DNA of 64,000 nt, taken from QVMG01 sp032073245 (lineage in GTDB: Bacteria > Bacteroidota > Bacteroidia > Bacteroidales > Tannerellaceae). The stretch covers positions 94,153-158,152 of the forward strand of contig DAMANX010000010.1 of the NCBI GenBank assembly GCA_032073245.1, written 5' to 3'. Below are positions 34,112 through 43,671 of this stretch, one piece after another. The notes beneath the pieces were generated by a model. That model was not told where the DNA came from. It searched no databases and was given only the letters and a program-made list of their open reading frames with translations. Position 1 is the stretch's first letter. Each line of letters opens with the position of its first letter. A program made the position numbers and the translations under genes.

Positions 34112-34813
34112 ATGAAACGGATTTACTTAAATGTATTGGCCATGGGAATGATAATCTTCTCACTGGCTTCTTGTACCGGAAAGAACACTGCTTCTAAAGA
34201 GGCAGATTGTTGTGAAACAACTAATTGTAAAGATAAAAAAGAAATGAAGTATCAGAAAAAGTACACAAATGCCGATTTCTATACAGACGGCAAATTTAAT
34301 GAAGCTGTGGCTACAGAAGCCTTTAAAGACATGTTGAAATTCTATGACGTTCCATGGACATCATTTATGGATGCTGAGTTCTGGGCCGTAGATTTTGGTT
34401 TGGGAGATTTCGAAAATGTAGGTATGGGCGGTATCTTTTGGGTGAACGACCAGGAACATGGTTATTTTGCTCATGCTATCTACCTGTTACCAGGACAGAT
34501 GATTCCGGAACATGCACACGTGAAGACAGAATTTCCTGCTAAATTCGAATCATGGATGGTAACAAAAGGATGGACATATAATTTCTCTGAAATTGGTGAT
34601 GCTACACCTAATATGCCTGCTATCCCTGCCTCACACGGACCAATTAAGAGCAAGAACTTTGTTGTTCAGAATGTAGGAGATATTGTTCATTTAAAGAAAG
34701 AAGAATCATTCCATTTCCTTATGGCTGGACCGGAAGGTGCAATCGTAGACGAATGGGCATGTTATCATGATGGAGCTGGCTTACGCTTTTCAAACCCTAA
34801 AGCCTCTTTGTAA
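34112..34813 (+). CDS. Cupin-fold lipoprotein, sugar-isomerase-like
   Basis: Lipoprotein signal with LASC lipobox near residue 20, then a Cys- and charge-rich linker (DCCETTNCKDKK). The rest is a cupin: GQMIPEHAHVKTEFPAKFESW carries a likely metal site (two His and a Glu), and KKEESFHFLMAGPEGAIVDEWACYHDG has a second His/Glu group. The pattern recalls D-lyxose isomerase-type cupins, which are normally cytoplasmic, so an exported lipoprotein form is unusual. The gene is 36 nt upstream of the giant cytochrome gene, suggesting the two act together in the periplasm. Catalytic role is inference. Confidence 0.65.
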   Translation: MKRIYLNVLAMGMIIFSLASCTGKNTASKEADCCETTNCKDKKEMKYQKKYTNADFYTDGKFNEAVATEAFKDMLKFYDVPWTSFMDAEFWAVDFGLGDFENVGMGGIFWVNDQEHGYFAHAIYLLPGQMIPEHAHVKTEFPAKFESWMVTKGWTYNFSEIGDATPNMPAIPASHGPIKSKNFVVQNVGDIVHLKKEESFHFLMAGPEGAIVDEWACYHDGAGLRFSNPKASL

Positions 34814-34849
34814 TCAGTCTTATTTAATTCTAAAATACGAAAAAAACAC

Positions 34850-37800
34850 ATGAAGTATTCATTTATCGTATCTGTTCTTTTATCCTTCTCTCTTTTGGCT
34901 TCTGCACAGACAAAGCAAAAGAAAGCGGATACTTGGATTGATGCTGTTGTTAAACAAAAAAAGGAACTGCGTGTCTCGCTAGAGAAAGCAAAAATGCCGG
35001 TTGAATCGGTATGGATGAAGGCGAAGCAGAAAGCAGCTCCCATGACTGCCGACCTTACCGGTCAGGATAAGCTGGTATTGATTACCGCAGCCGGTCCAGA
35101 TGGTAATGATTGGGACTGGGGTACCTGGGCGAATGCCCGTCTATTCAAAGCTGATGGTAGCTTTACCTGGCTGGATGAACTTGACCCTTCTTTCTGGAAA
35201 AGTGGTTCGGGCAATATCCGTAAGAATCAGGATTTATATGGAAGACCTATGACTATCGGTGGCACGAAGTACGACCATAGTGTGCTTTGTCATGCAGACG
35301 GCGTGATGGTCTTTGATATAAACAAAGAATACGTACGTTTTGAGGCAGAAGTAGGATTGGCTGACCAATCTACAGTAGGTAGTGTCTATTTCCGTATCAC
35401 AAATATCTATCCTCGTGAACAGGCAGCTCAATTATTAACTGCTTATCCAACCGAACTTGGTGCCTTTGGCTTGAGTGTGAATGGATTGGAAAACTGGTTG
35501 ACAGGTAGTGGTTCCGCTGTTGAGAAAGAGGCTCTTATCTTCTTGGCAGATAAGCTGAAAGATGATACCTACTATCAACAGGCGATCAAGAATGTCGCGA
35601 ATGAGAAAGATGTGGACGCTCAAATCCGTGGGTATCTTAAACTCTACGAAGAGATGTATCGTGTTTACACTGTACAGAACGAATTGGAGTGGTTAAACCT
35701 TGAGTCTGTTCGTCTGGCATTTGCAGATATGAAAAAGATAAAAGGTTTTGATGTTGCTACCAACCAGCCATTAATGGATGAGTTGGAAAGCCTTTCAAAA
35801 GCTGGATTTAACAATATCTATAAGGGAGATGCTTCAGCTGTTGCTGCTGCTGAAAAAGCTGTTGCCAATAAGCGTGCAATTCTTCTCGCTAATCCATTTC
35901 TTGATGGTGATAAAGTAGTAGCAACCCGTTATAAACTGGGTTCTAATGCCCGTAAAGCAATGGCGCCGGAACTTGGGACGCAGGCAAACAACTGGAGTAA
36001 CCAGGAATCTGCACGTCGTCAAGGTTTTGATGCAGAAATAGTAGAGCTTACAAACCTACGTGGTGATATAAATGTTCGTTCGGTATATAAAGCAGAGAAT
36101 ACGGCTTCTATCGCTGACCTTAAACTCCATTGGGATGGTGATAAAGTGATGTTTACAACGCTTATGCCTGACAAACGCTGGAACCTGTTCCAGGCCGATC
36201 TGGAAGATGGCAAAGCTGAACCAATGATGGATATGTTGGAAGATGACCTGGAGTTCTATGACGGTACATGGTTGCCTGACGGGCGTATTATTGCAAACTC
36301 CAATATCGGTTATCATGGTGTCCCATGTGTTAGTGGTTCCGACCCTGTAGGTAATATGGTTCTCTATAACCCTGCGGATAAGAATATGCGTCGTCTGACA
36401 TTCGACCAGGATGCCAACTGGAATCCGGTTATCATGCACAATGGCCGCGTGATGTATACCCGTTGGGAATATACCGACCTTACACACTACTATTCCCGTA
36501 TCGTGATGCACATGAATCCGGATGGAACGGAAAACAAAGCATTATGGGGTAGTGGAAATATGTTCCCTAACTCAACTTTCGATATTCAACCTTTACCCGG
36601 ACATTCTTCCGCATTCGTAGGGATTATTTCAGGCCACCACGGTATAGCCCGTTCAGGTCGTCTGATTATTTTCGATCCATTGAAGGCTCGTAAAGGTGCA
36701 GCGGGTATGGTACAGGAAATACCTCACCGTAACCGTCCTATCGTAGAATTGGTAAAAGATGAATTGGTAAATGGAGTATGGCCTCAGTTCATCAAACCGA
36801 CTCCGTTGAATGACAAATATTTCCTTGTTTCGGCTAAGCTGAACGAACAGGATTTGTGGGGACTTTACCTTGTTGATGTATATGATAATGTAACCTGTCT
36901 GCGTAAAGTAGAAGGTGAAGGCTATATCAGTCCGATTGCTGTACGTAAGACGGTGACTCCTCCTTCCATACCTGACCGTGTGAAGCTGAATGAAAAGGAA
37001 GCGACTATCTTTATTCAAGACATCTATGAAGGTGAAGGTTTGCGCGATGTGCCTAAAGGTACTATTAAAGAACTGCGTTTGCATGGTTATGAATATGCAT
37101 ACGTGAAAACTACTTCCGACCACAACTGGCATGGTATTCAGAGTGGATGGGATATCAAACGTTTCCTGGGAACTGTACCTGTTGAAGAAGACGGTTCTGT
37201 TATTTTTAAGGTGCCGGCCAACACTCCAATCTCTATTCAGCCGGTAGATGAAAACGGTGCTGCAGTGCAATGGATGCGTAGCTGGTTTACCGGACAACCC
37301 GGAGAGATTGTTTCTTGTGTAGGTTGCCATGAAGACCAGAATCAGATACCTATTCCTAAACGTGTGATTGCTTCACAGAAAGCTCCTGTTCCATTGACAG
37401 TTCCCGAAGGTGGTGTGCGTTCATTCACGTTCGACCTTGAAATGCAGCCGATACTCGACCGTGCATGTATTGCCTGTCATACGGGAGAAAGAAAAGCCTT
37501 CGACCTGCGTGGTGGTAAGAAAGACCAACGTGGTTATGGTACGGCTTACCTGAATCTGCATCCTTATGTACATCGTCAAGGTCCTGAAGCCGATATCATC
37601 GTGCTGCAACCTTACGAATACCATGCAAATACAAGTGAACTGGTTCGTATACTGAAAAAAGGTCATTACAACGTAGAATTAACTGACGCAGAATGGCGTA
37701 AAATTTATCAGTGGATTGACTACAATGCACCTGATAAGGGTTATTTCAATGCAGATACAATTACTGAATTCCCTTATAAAGGTTATCCTCAAATCGACCG

Positions 37801-38842
37801 TCGTATTGAGTTGATGAATAAGTATGCCTGCGACATGGGTGTTGACTGGAAGAAGGAAATAGCTGATTATGCTGACTATCTGAAAGCGCAAGGTGAAATT
37901 ACTCCAGTAAGACCTAAACCAATGGTTGCCGTTAAAGAGAAAGAAGTTAAAGTAAAGGGTTGGCCATTTGATGTTGCTGCAGCAAAAGCTATGTTGGCAA
38001 ACGAAAAAGAAACACGCAAAGAAGTTGAATTGGCACCCGGTGTTAAGTTGACTTTTGTACGTATTCCAGCGGGAGAATTTGTGATGGGAAGCTATCAGGG
38101 AGAATCAGATGCTTATCCGACCTCAAAGGTGAAAATCGGCAAATCTTTTTGGATGGCTGAAGTAGAAGTGACTAATGCACAATACAACGTTATCTATCCC
38201 GACCATGACAGTCGTTATGTAGACCAGTTGTGGAAAGACCACGTGAATGCAGGTTATCCGGCAAATCTGCCGCATCAACCGGTTATCCGCGTGAGCTACG
38301 AAGATGCAATGGAATACTGCCGTAAGTTAAGCGAAAAGACAGGTCTGAATATCACATTGCCAACCGAGGCACAGTGGGAATGGGCTTGTCGTGCTGGTAG
38401 CGATACCGATTTCTGGTATGGTAATCTGAATACCGATTTCGGTAAGAAAGAAAACCTGGCAGATAAATCAACCAATGCATTTGCAGTGAGTGGAGTAGAC
38501 CCGCAACCTATGTCTGAGAAATCTTTCTGGTATCCTTATTACACTTATCTTCCTAAAGCTAAAGACGTGGATGATGGTAATATGATTCAGAGTGATTCCA
38601 AGGAATACGAAGCGAATCCATTCGGATTATATAGTATGCATGGAAACATCGGCGAGTGGACACGTTCGGATTATCTTCCTTATCCTTATACGGAAAAGGC
38701 AAAGGTAGCATCTGAATTCAAAGTTGCCCGTGGTGGTTCTTATGTTGAACGTCATAAGTTCTCTACTGCTTATGCCCGTAAGGCCTATTATCCTTGGCAA
38801 CGTGTGCATAATGTAGGGTTTAGGGTTATTATAGAAGAATAA
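34850..38842 (+). CDS. Giant exported NPCBM / HZS-alpha-like di-heme / FGE-fold protein
   Basis: 1330 residues with signal peptide SFIVSVLLSFSLLASAQ. Domains in order: NPCBM-like carbohydrate-binding module at about 70-190 (WDWGTWANARLFKADGS, YDHSVLCHADG); a TolB-like propeller at about 360-780; the hydrazine-synthase-alpha-type segment PVEEDGSVIFKVPANTPISI; heme motifs CVGCH (823-827) and CIACH (873-877); and from about 1060 an FGE/SUMF1 domain (RIPAGEFVMGS, LPTEAQWEWACRAG, SMHGNIGEWT, ARGGSY, VGFRVI). The FGE C-terminus lacks the paired catalytic cysteines, so it probably binds rather than makes formylglycine. Physiological substrate unknown; hydrazine chemistry is not implied. Confidence 0.8.
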   Translation: MKYSFIVSVLLSFSLLASAQTKQKKADTWIDAVVKQKKELRVSLEKAKMPVESVWMKAKQKAAPMTADLTGQDKLVLITAAGPDGNDWDWGTWANARLFKADGSFTWLDELDPSFWKSGSGNIRKNQDLYGRPMTIGGTKYDHSVLCHADGVMVFDINKEYVRFEAEVGLADQSTVGSVYFRITNIYPREQAAQLLTAYPTELGAFGLSVNGLENWLTGSGSAVEKEALIFLADKLKDDTYYQQAIKNVANEKDVDAQIRGYLKLYEEMYRVYTVQNELEWLNLESVRLAFADMKKIKGFDVATNQPLMDELESLSKAGFNNIYKGDASAVAAAEKAVANKRAILLANPFLDGDKVVATRYKLGSNARKAMAPELGTQANNWSNQESARRQGFDAEIVELTNLRGDINVRSVYKAENTASIADLKLHWDGDKVMFTTLMPDKRWNLFQADLEDGKAEPMMDMLEDDLEFYDGTWLPDGRIIANSNIGYHGVPCVSGSDPVGNMVLYNPADKNMRRLTFDQDANWNPVIMHNGRVMYTRWEYTDLTHYYSRIVMHMNPDGTENKALWGSGNMFPNSTFDIQPLPGHSSAFVGIISGHHGIARSGRLIIFDPLKARKGAAGMVQEIPHRNRPIVELVKDELVNGVWPQFIKPTPLNDKYFLVSAKLNEQDLWGLYLVDVYDNVTCLRKVEGEGYISPIAVRKTVTPPSIPDRVKLNEKEATIFIQDIYEGEGLRDVPKGTIKELRLHGYEYAYVKTTSDHNWHGIQSGWDIKRFLGTVPVEEDGSVIFKVPANTPISIQPVDENGAAVQWMRSWFTGQPGEIVSCVGCHEDQNQIPIPKRVIASQKAPVPLTVPEGGVRSFTFDLEMQPILDRACIACHTGERKAFDLRGGKKDQRGYGTAYLNLHPYVHRQGPEADIIVLQPYEYHANTSELVRILKKGHYNVELTDAEWRKIYQWIDYNAPDKGYFNADTITEFPYKGYPQIDRRIELMNKYACDMGVDWKKEIADYADYLKAQGEITPVRPKPMVAVKEKEVKVKGWPFDVAAAKAMLANEKETRKEVELAPGVKLTFVRIPAGEFVMGSYQGESDAYPTSKVKIGKSFWMAEVEVTNAQYNVIYPDHDSRYVDQLWKDHVNAGYPANLPHQPVIRVSYEDAMEYCRKLSEKTGLNITLPTEAQWEWACRAGSDTDFWYGNLNTDFGKKENLADKSTNAFAVSGVDPQPMSEKSFWYPYYTYLPKAKDVDDGNMIQSDSKEYEANPFGLYSMHGNIGEWTRSDYLPYPYTEKAKVASEFKVARGGSYVERHKFSTAYARKAYYPWQRVHNVGFRVIIEE

Positions 38843-38853
38843 ATTATTAGATG

Positions 38854-38940
38854 GAAGTAAGAAGTAAGGAGTAAGAAGTAGGTAGTAAGGAAAAATTCTT
38901 ACTTCTTACTTCATACTTCTCACTTCATACTCCTTACTTC
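38854..38940. repeat. GAAGTAAG heptamer-type inverted repeat upstream of ccsBA
   Basis: A purine-rich run of AGTAAGAAGTAAGG-type units (38854-38891) is followed by its pyrimidine-rich complement (38896-38940), giving a long imperfect hairpin that ends 8 nt before the ccsBA ATG. Similar simple units occur at about 59145-59175 and 56410-56450. It could terminate, attenuate or mask the downstream start. Confidence 0.7.
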
Positions 38941-38948
38941 ACAAGTAA

Positions 38949-41411
38949 ATGAAAAAGATTGAACAGTTCCTTTCTTCCTACAAGACCACTATTGTCTTAC
39001 TGATTGTTTATGCAATCGGCCTGGCTGTTGCTACTTTTATTGAAAAGTACCACGGTACGCTGGCTGCAAAGACAATGGTCTATTACTCTCCGCTGTTCTT
39101 TTTTCTTCAATTCCTTCTGGTAGTTAATTTTGTGGCGGTTCTTATTCGTTATCAACTTCTGAAACAAAAGAAGTGGGGTATGTTGTTCATTCACTTTTCA
39201 TTTGTTATTATCCTTATGGGTGCCCTTATTTCACATGTATTTGGAGAAGAAGGAATATTGCATCTCCGCGAAGGTGAATCGAGTAACCGTATAGCTGTCA
39301 GAACTTCTGAAGGAACCTCTTTCCACATCTTACCTTTCGAGGTAGAGTTAATAAAATTTACCCTCACCCGTTATCCCGGCTCGGCAAGCCCTTCCTCCTA
39401 TGAAAGCGAATTGCTGGTACATGTCGACGGAACAACGCGTCATGAACGGGTATATATGAATAATGTAATGGATGTGAAAGGATACCGTTTCTTTCAGGCT
39501 TCTTTTGATAAAGATGAAAGAGGAACCGTTCTTTCCGTCAACAAAGACGTGGCAGGTAGGAATGTCACCTATACCGGTTATTTGCTCCTGTTAATCGGTT
39601 TCGTTTTAAGTCTTACAGGCAAAAACTCCCGTTTCCGCACATTAAACCGGAGATTAAAAGAAATGCGTAATGGCTCGAAAGCCCTTCTATTAATAGGTTT
39701 CATCGGGTTAAGTTTATTCTCTGCCCATGCAAAAGATAAACCTAATCCCATGCTTAATGCTATACAGAAATATCAGATAGATGCCACACACGCAGCGAAG
39801 TTCGGTGCATTACCCATTCAGTCCAATAGTGGGCGTATGTTGCCCGTTAATACTTTTTCATCGGAGATACTCCGCAAGATACACAAGGCGGACAAGATAG
39901 GTAATATGAATTCCGACCAGTTTCTGATTAGTTTTCTTGCACTATCGGATATGTGGATACGTGTTCCGTTTATTGTGGTTCCCAATGATGAGCTGGCTTC
40001 TGCTTTTGAACTTACGCCTGACGAATGCGCTTATCTGGAAGTATTTGACGCACAGGGAAATTACAAATTGCAACAACGTCTGGAGGAAGCATACAATAAA
40101 ATGCCTGCCGAACGCACTTCTTTTGATAAAGACCTGATGAAGCTAGATGAAAAGGTGAATATCGTTAATCAGCTAATCAACCATCAGCTAATCAATCTTT
40201 TCCCCAAAGAAGACGAGCCTAATCATACCTGGTTTGCACCGGGTGATGACCTTTCTTCTTTTACGGGAAAAGACTCTATGTTTGTTGCTCAGATTATACC
40301 CTGGTATATTGGTGAAGTACAGCAAGCTCTGCAAAGTGGTAACTGGTCGGAACCCAATGAGATACTGGGAATGATTCATACTTATCAACAAGCAAAGAAT
40401 ACCACATTGGATATCAGCGAAACGCGTATAAAAGCTGAAATAAAGTATAACAAGCTGAATCTTTTCCGCCATGTAAAAGTAGGATATCTTATTCTGGGTG
40501 GAATTATGCTTGTATTGTCTTTCATGGCCATGTTTAAAAAAGAGAAATGGTTGAAGTATACCATTCGTGGAATTGCTATAGCCATTCTGATAATATTCCA
40601 TGTCCACATGATAGGTATCACCATGCGTGGTTATATCGCAGGATATGCGCCGTGGAGTAATTCCTATGAAACAATGGTTTATGTGGCATGGGCAACCGTA
40701 ATGGCCGGTATTTTATTTGCCCGCCGTAGTCCGTTGACATGTGCACTGGCTACTCTATTCGGAGGAATTATTCTCTTTGTTTCCGGCCTTAACTGGATGG
40801 ACCCCGAAATCAATCCGCTTGTTCCGGTATTGAAATCACCTTGGCTTATGTTCCACGTTGCTGTGATTGTGGCAGCTTATGGATTCTTTGGTATAAGCTG
40901 TCTAATCGGTTTCACCAATCTGGTAATGATGACTCTTGTAAAGGCAAAGAATAAAGTAATGTTATTAGGCCGTATCCGTGAATTGAGCATGATAAATGAA
41001 ATGTCATTACTCATTGGATTGGCACTCATGACTATCGGTACTTTTCTCGGTGCAGTCTGGGCGAATGAATCATGGGGACGTTACTGGGGATGGGACCCAA
41101 AAGAAACGTGGGCTCTCATCACTATGATTATCTATGCTATCACTCTGCATCTACGTTTAGTGAAGAAATGGAATAACCCTTGGCTATTTAATGTCGCTGC
41201 TGTTTTGTCGTTTGCTTCTGTGTTGATGACCTATTTCGGAGTGAACTATTTCTTGAGCGGAATGCATTCCTACGGACAGAACGACAGCGTGAACGGTATA
41301 TTTATCTATCTCTATATGGCTGTAATAGTTGTTGCAATACTGGCTGTTTTCTCCGGCCTGAAATACAGGAAAGAACTGGCTTTAAAAGACACAGAAACGG
41401 ATAAGGTTTGA
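38949..41411 (+). CDS. ccsBA: Cytochrome c biogenesis protein, ResB-CcsA fusion (System II heme lyase)
   Basis: Exports heme and ligates it to CXXCH motifs of cytochromes outside the inner membrane. 820 residues: the ResB/CcsB-like half has several N-terminal membrane segments, a large extracytoplasmic part (about residues 250-500) and a second membrane bundle, the CcsA half. The latter contains the heme-handling WWD motif WGRYWGWDPKETWAL near residue 710. Its position immediately after two di-heme cytochrome genes suggests they are its clients. No System I ccm genes are present. Confidence 0.92.
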   Translation: MKKIEQFLSSYKTTIVLLIVYAIGLAVATFIEKYHGTLAAKTMVYYSPLFFFLQFLLVVNFVAVLIRYQLLKQKKWGMLFIHFSFVIILMGALISHVFGEEGILHLREGESSNRIAVRTSEGTSFHILPFEVELIKFTLTRYPGSASPSSYESELLVHVDGTTRHERVYMNNVMDVKGYRFFQASFDKDERGTVLSVNKDVAGRNVTYTGYLLLLIGFVLSLTGKNSRFRTLNRRLKEMRNGSKALLLIGFIGLSLFSAHAKDKPNPMLNAIQKYQIDATHAAKFGALPIQSNSGRMLPVNTFSSEILRKIHKADKIGNMNSDQFLISFLALSDMWIRVPFIVVPNDELASAFELTPDECAYLEVFDAQGNYKLQQRLEEAYNKMPAERTSFDKDLMKLDEKVNIVNQLINHQLINLFPKEDEPNHTWFAPGDDLSSFTGKDSMFVAQIIPWYIGEVQQALQSGNWSEPNEILGMIHTYQQAKNTTLDISETRIKAEIKYNKLNLFRHVKVGYLILGGIMLVLSFMAMFKKEKWLKYTIRGIAIAILIIFHVHMIGITMRGYIAGYAPWSNSYETMVYVAWATVMAGILFARRSPLTCALATLFGGIILFVSGLNWMDPEINPLVPVLKSPWLMFHVAVIVAAYGFFGISCLIGFTNLVMMTLVKAKNKVMLLGRIRELSMINEMSLLIGLALMTIGTFLGAVWANESWGRYWGWDPKETWALITMIIYAITLHLRLVKKWNNPWLFNVAAVLSFASVLMTYFGVNYFLSGMHSYGQNDSVNGIFIYLYMAVIVVAILAVFSGLKYRKELALKDTETDKV

Positions 41412-41514
41412 AGGCAATCTGTCTACAGCTTGACAGAAAAACGAGATAGGCTTCAGATTAGAAATATAAAAACTATCAATAATAACGATTATTAATCTTT
41501 AATTCGAAAACATC

Positions 41515-41829
41515 ATGAGAACATTTAATCATGTAGGTATTGTTACCACCGAGAAAAAAGAAGGCGCTGTTTACAATGAAGTATTGAGCGTATGGTTGAC
41601 AGACTTTAGTAAAAGTACAAACAAAATTGAGTGGCTGCGTTTTGAAGAAGGCAGTATTTTGCCTGAATTAGTTCAAAAAGAAACTCATATGGCTTATACT
41701 GTTCCTGATATGGCAGCTGAACTTGAAGGAAAGAATGTAATCTTTGGCCCTATGGTATGCGATGAACACCTTACTATTGCTTTTATCGAAGAAGAAGGTA
41801 TTTCAGTAGAGATAATGGAAATTAAATAA
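41515..41829 (+). CDS. Small VOC/glyoxalase-like protein
   Basis: 104 residues beginning RTFNHVGIV, with later THMAYTV and IAFIEEEGISVEIMEI. These spaced His and Glu residues (H6, H57, E99 region) and the two beta-alpha-beta-beta-beta units suggest a vicinal-oxygen-chelate metal site. VOC proteins act on small dicarbonyls or as isomerases. It lies 24 nt upstream of dhaK, so it may process the kinase substrate or product. Activity cannot be read from sequence. Confidence 0.75.
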   Translation: MRTFNHVGIVTTEKKEGAVYNEVLSVWLTDFSKSTNKIEWLRFEEGSILPELVQKETHMAYTVPDMAAELEGKNVIFGPMVCDEHLTIAFIEEEGISVEIMEIK

Positions 41830-41853
41830 TAAACTTCACATAAAAACGACATT

Positions 41854-42858
41854 ATGAAAACAAAGTTTATCAATGACCCGATGCAGGTAACTCCTGAATG
41901 TTTGGAAGGATATGTATTAGCTTATGGTGATAAAGTGAAATTAGCCGCAGAGGGTATTGTTGTTCGGGCTAATCCTAAAAGTGAAGACCAGGTTGCTATT
42001 GTTACGCTGGGTGGTTCCGGCCACGAACCTGCACTGAGCGGATTCGTAGGACAAGGTATGCTGGATTGTTCGGTTGTTGGAGATGTATTTGCTGCACCTG
42101 GCGCACAACGTCTTTTCCAGGCTTTACAATTAATGAAACGTGAAGCAGGTATCCTATTGGTTGTTCTTAACCATGCCGGTGATATCATGAGTGCAAATAT
42201 GGCTTGCCAGTTGGCAGAACGTGCAGGTATCAAAGTAAAACAAATCATGACACACGATGATATCAGTTCGGGAATCGACACTCCGAATGATGACCGTCGC
42301 GGTCTGGCCGGATGTGTGCCTTTGTATAAGATACTGGGAGCTGCTTCTGAAGAAGGTAAATCAATAGATGAACTGATTGAAATAGGCGAACGCTATAACG
42401 ATAATGTAGCAACATTGGCTGTAGCAATGCGCTCTTGTACCCATCCTCAAAACAATGCAACTATTTCTTCTCTGCCTGACGGTATCATGGAAATAGGTAT
42501 GGGACAACACGGTGAAGGCGGTGGCGGTCAATCTCCGCTAGTATCAGCCGACGATACTGCTGTTATCATGGTTGAACAACTTTGCAAAAAGATACAACCT
42601 AAAGCCGGTGATAAATTAATGCTAATCATCAATGGAGTAGGAGCTACCACTCAGATGGAACTTAACATTGTTTTCCGCAGAGCATATAAAGAACTGGTAG
42701 CACGAGGTATGGAAATAGCAGAATCTCGTATTCAGGAAATCTTAACAGTGCAGGAACAAGCCGGTTTCCAAATGATTATTGGTATCCTTAGTGACGACCA
42801 TATCAAATACTTCAAAAAACAATCAGATGCTCCTTACTGGACAACGATTGGGAAGTAA
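41854..42858 (+). CDS. dhaK: Dihydroxyacetone kinase subunit DhaK (or related small-ketone kinase)
   Basis: Binds the ketone substrate covalently through a histidine. The 334 residues show GGSGHEPALSGFVGQGMLD near residue 50, GVPLYKIL-like GCVPLYKILGAASEEG, and IGMGQHGEGGGG near residue 210, which contains the hemiaminal-forming His. The ATP-binding partner DhaL is encoded 85 nt downstream. No DhaM phosphotransfer protein is present, so ATP is the likely donor. Related DhaK/DhaL pairs phosphorylate dihydroxyacetone, erythrulose, apulose and similar ketones, so the substrate is open. The neighbouring LsrF-type enzyme suggests a five-carbon or similar ketose. Confidence 0.88.
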   Translation: MKTKFINDPMQVTPECLEGYVLAYGDKVKLAAEGIVVRANPKSEDQVAIVTLGGSGHEPALSGFVGQGMLDCSVVGDVFAAPGAQRLFQALQLMKREAGILLVVLNHAGDIMSANMACQLAERAGIKVKQIMTHDDISSGIDTPNDDRRGLAGCVPLYKILGAASEEGKSIDELIEIGERYNDNVATLAVAMRSCTHPQNNATISSLPDGIMEIGMGQHGEGGGGQSPLVSADDTAVIMVEQLCKKIQPKAGDKLMLIINGVGATTQMELNIVFRRAYKELVARGMEIAESRIQEILTVQEQAGFQMIIGILSDDHIKYFKKQSDAPYWTTIGK

Positions 42859-42894
42859 TTAACTAATTGTAAATTATCAATTATAAATTGTAAA

Positions 42895-42928
42895 GGAATA
42901 TATCAAGTGGATTCTCTTGATGTATTCC
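42895..42928 (+). other. Hairpin between dhaK and dhaL
   Basis: GGAATATATCAAG pairs with CTTGATGTATTCC (one mismatch pair tolerated) around an 8-nt loop, 16 nt before the dhaL ATG. No T-run follows; it may be an mRNA processing or stability element rather than a terminator. Confidence 0.5.
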
Positions 42929-42943
42929 TTCAATAAATAAACA

Positions 42944-43558
42944 ATGAAAGAATTAACGATTGATGGCTTCAAAGCCATGTTGGATAACGCTCTCGTACGC
43001 ATCAAAGCCCGCGAAGACGAATTCTCACAACTTGACGCGGTCCTTGGCGACGGTGACCACGGTACAGCTATCGTTACTGCTTTTACTTGTATCACAAATA
43101 TAGCAAAGAACGGAACGGAATATAAAGCTATGTTAGGTGATATGGGTATGGGAGTGATGATGGAAGTCAGCGGTTCAACCAGCACGTTGCTTGGTGCCTT
43201 TTTCCTTGGAATGAGCGACTATGCCGAAGGAACCGTTATAGACGCTGCCGGTGTAAAAAAGATGTGTGCCGGAGGTTTGGCTAATGTAATGCAACAAACC
43301 AAAGCAAAAGTAGGTGACAAAACAATGATGGATGCATTGATTCCGGCAATAGAGGCTATGCAAGCCTGCGATTCGGATGACATCAAAACAATCCTGACTG
43401 CCGGAGCTGAAGCAGCCCAAAAAGGAGCCGACGCAACCGTCGATATGCAAGCAAACTTTGGCCGCGCCCGCAACTACGGCGAACGCTCCAAAGGCTCAAT
43501 GGATAGCGGAGCTGCTTCCTGGAGTACAATGTTTGCAGCATTCGCTGAAGCATTATAA
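42944..43558 (+). CDS. dhaL: Dihydroxyacetone kinase subunit DhaL (ATP-binding)
   Basis: Provides the nucleotide site for DhaK. 204 residues with the Mg-ADP ligand motif LDAVLGDGDHGTAIV near residue 30, GSTSTLLGAFFLGM near residue 80 in place of the usual GGSSGAL, and the C-terminal GADATVDMQANFGRARNYGERSKGSMDSGAASW (in parts), all as in the family. Directly follows dhaK on the same strand. The altered GSTST segment lies near the active site and may reflect a different substrate. Confidence 0.9.
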   Translation: MKELTIDGFKAMLDNALVRIKAREDEFSQLDAVLGDGDHGTAIVTAFTCITNIAKNGTEYKAMLGDMGMGVMMEVSGSTSTLLGAFFLGMSDYAEGTVIDAAGVKKMCAGGLANVMQQTKAKVGDKTMMDALIPAIEAMQACDSDDIKTILTAGAEAAQKGADATVDMQANFGRARNYGERSKGSMDSGAASWSTMFAAFAEAL

Positions 43559-43570
43559 TCACTATATTAC

Positions 43571-43651
43571 GTAGAGACAAGGCTTGTCTTGTCTCCTTTT
43601 GAAAAGAAAATATTAACTATCAAATAGAGACAAGGCAAGCCTTGTCTCTAC
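43571..43651. repeat. Extragenic palindrome, GTAGAGACAAGGC family (copy 2)
   Basis: Inverted arms at about 43571-43596 and 43627-43651, sharing GAGACAAGGCAAGCCTTGTC with copy 1 at 14062-14147. It separates dhaL from the lsrF-like gene and ends 20 nt before that gene's ATG. Confidence 0.8.
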
Positions 43652-43671
43652 CAACTACTAACAAAATAAGA

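Noticed and set aside
38020..38842. Active formylglycine-generating enzyme domain
   Set aside because: The paired active-site cysteines near the C-terminus are absent (region ends NVGFRVI without Cys), so only the fold is assigned.
34850..38842. Hydrazine synthase and anammox metabolism
   Set aside because: Only the alpha-like domain is similar; beta/gamma subunits, hydrazine dehydrogenase and other anammox genes are absent and the host is Bacteroidales.
41854..43558. PTS-dependent dihydroxyacetone kinase
   Set aside because: No DhaM or PTS genes lie nearby, so an ATP-dependent kinase is more likely.
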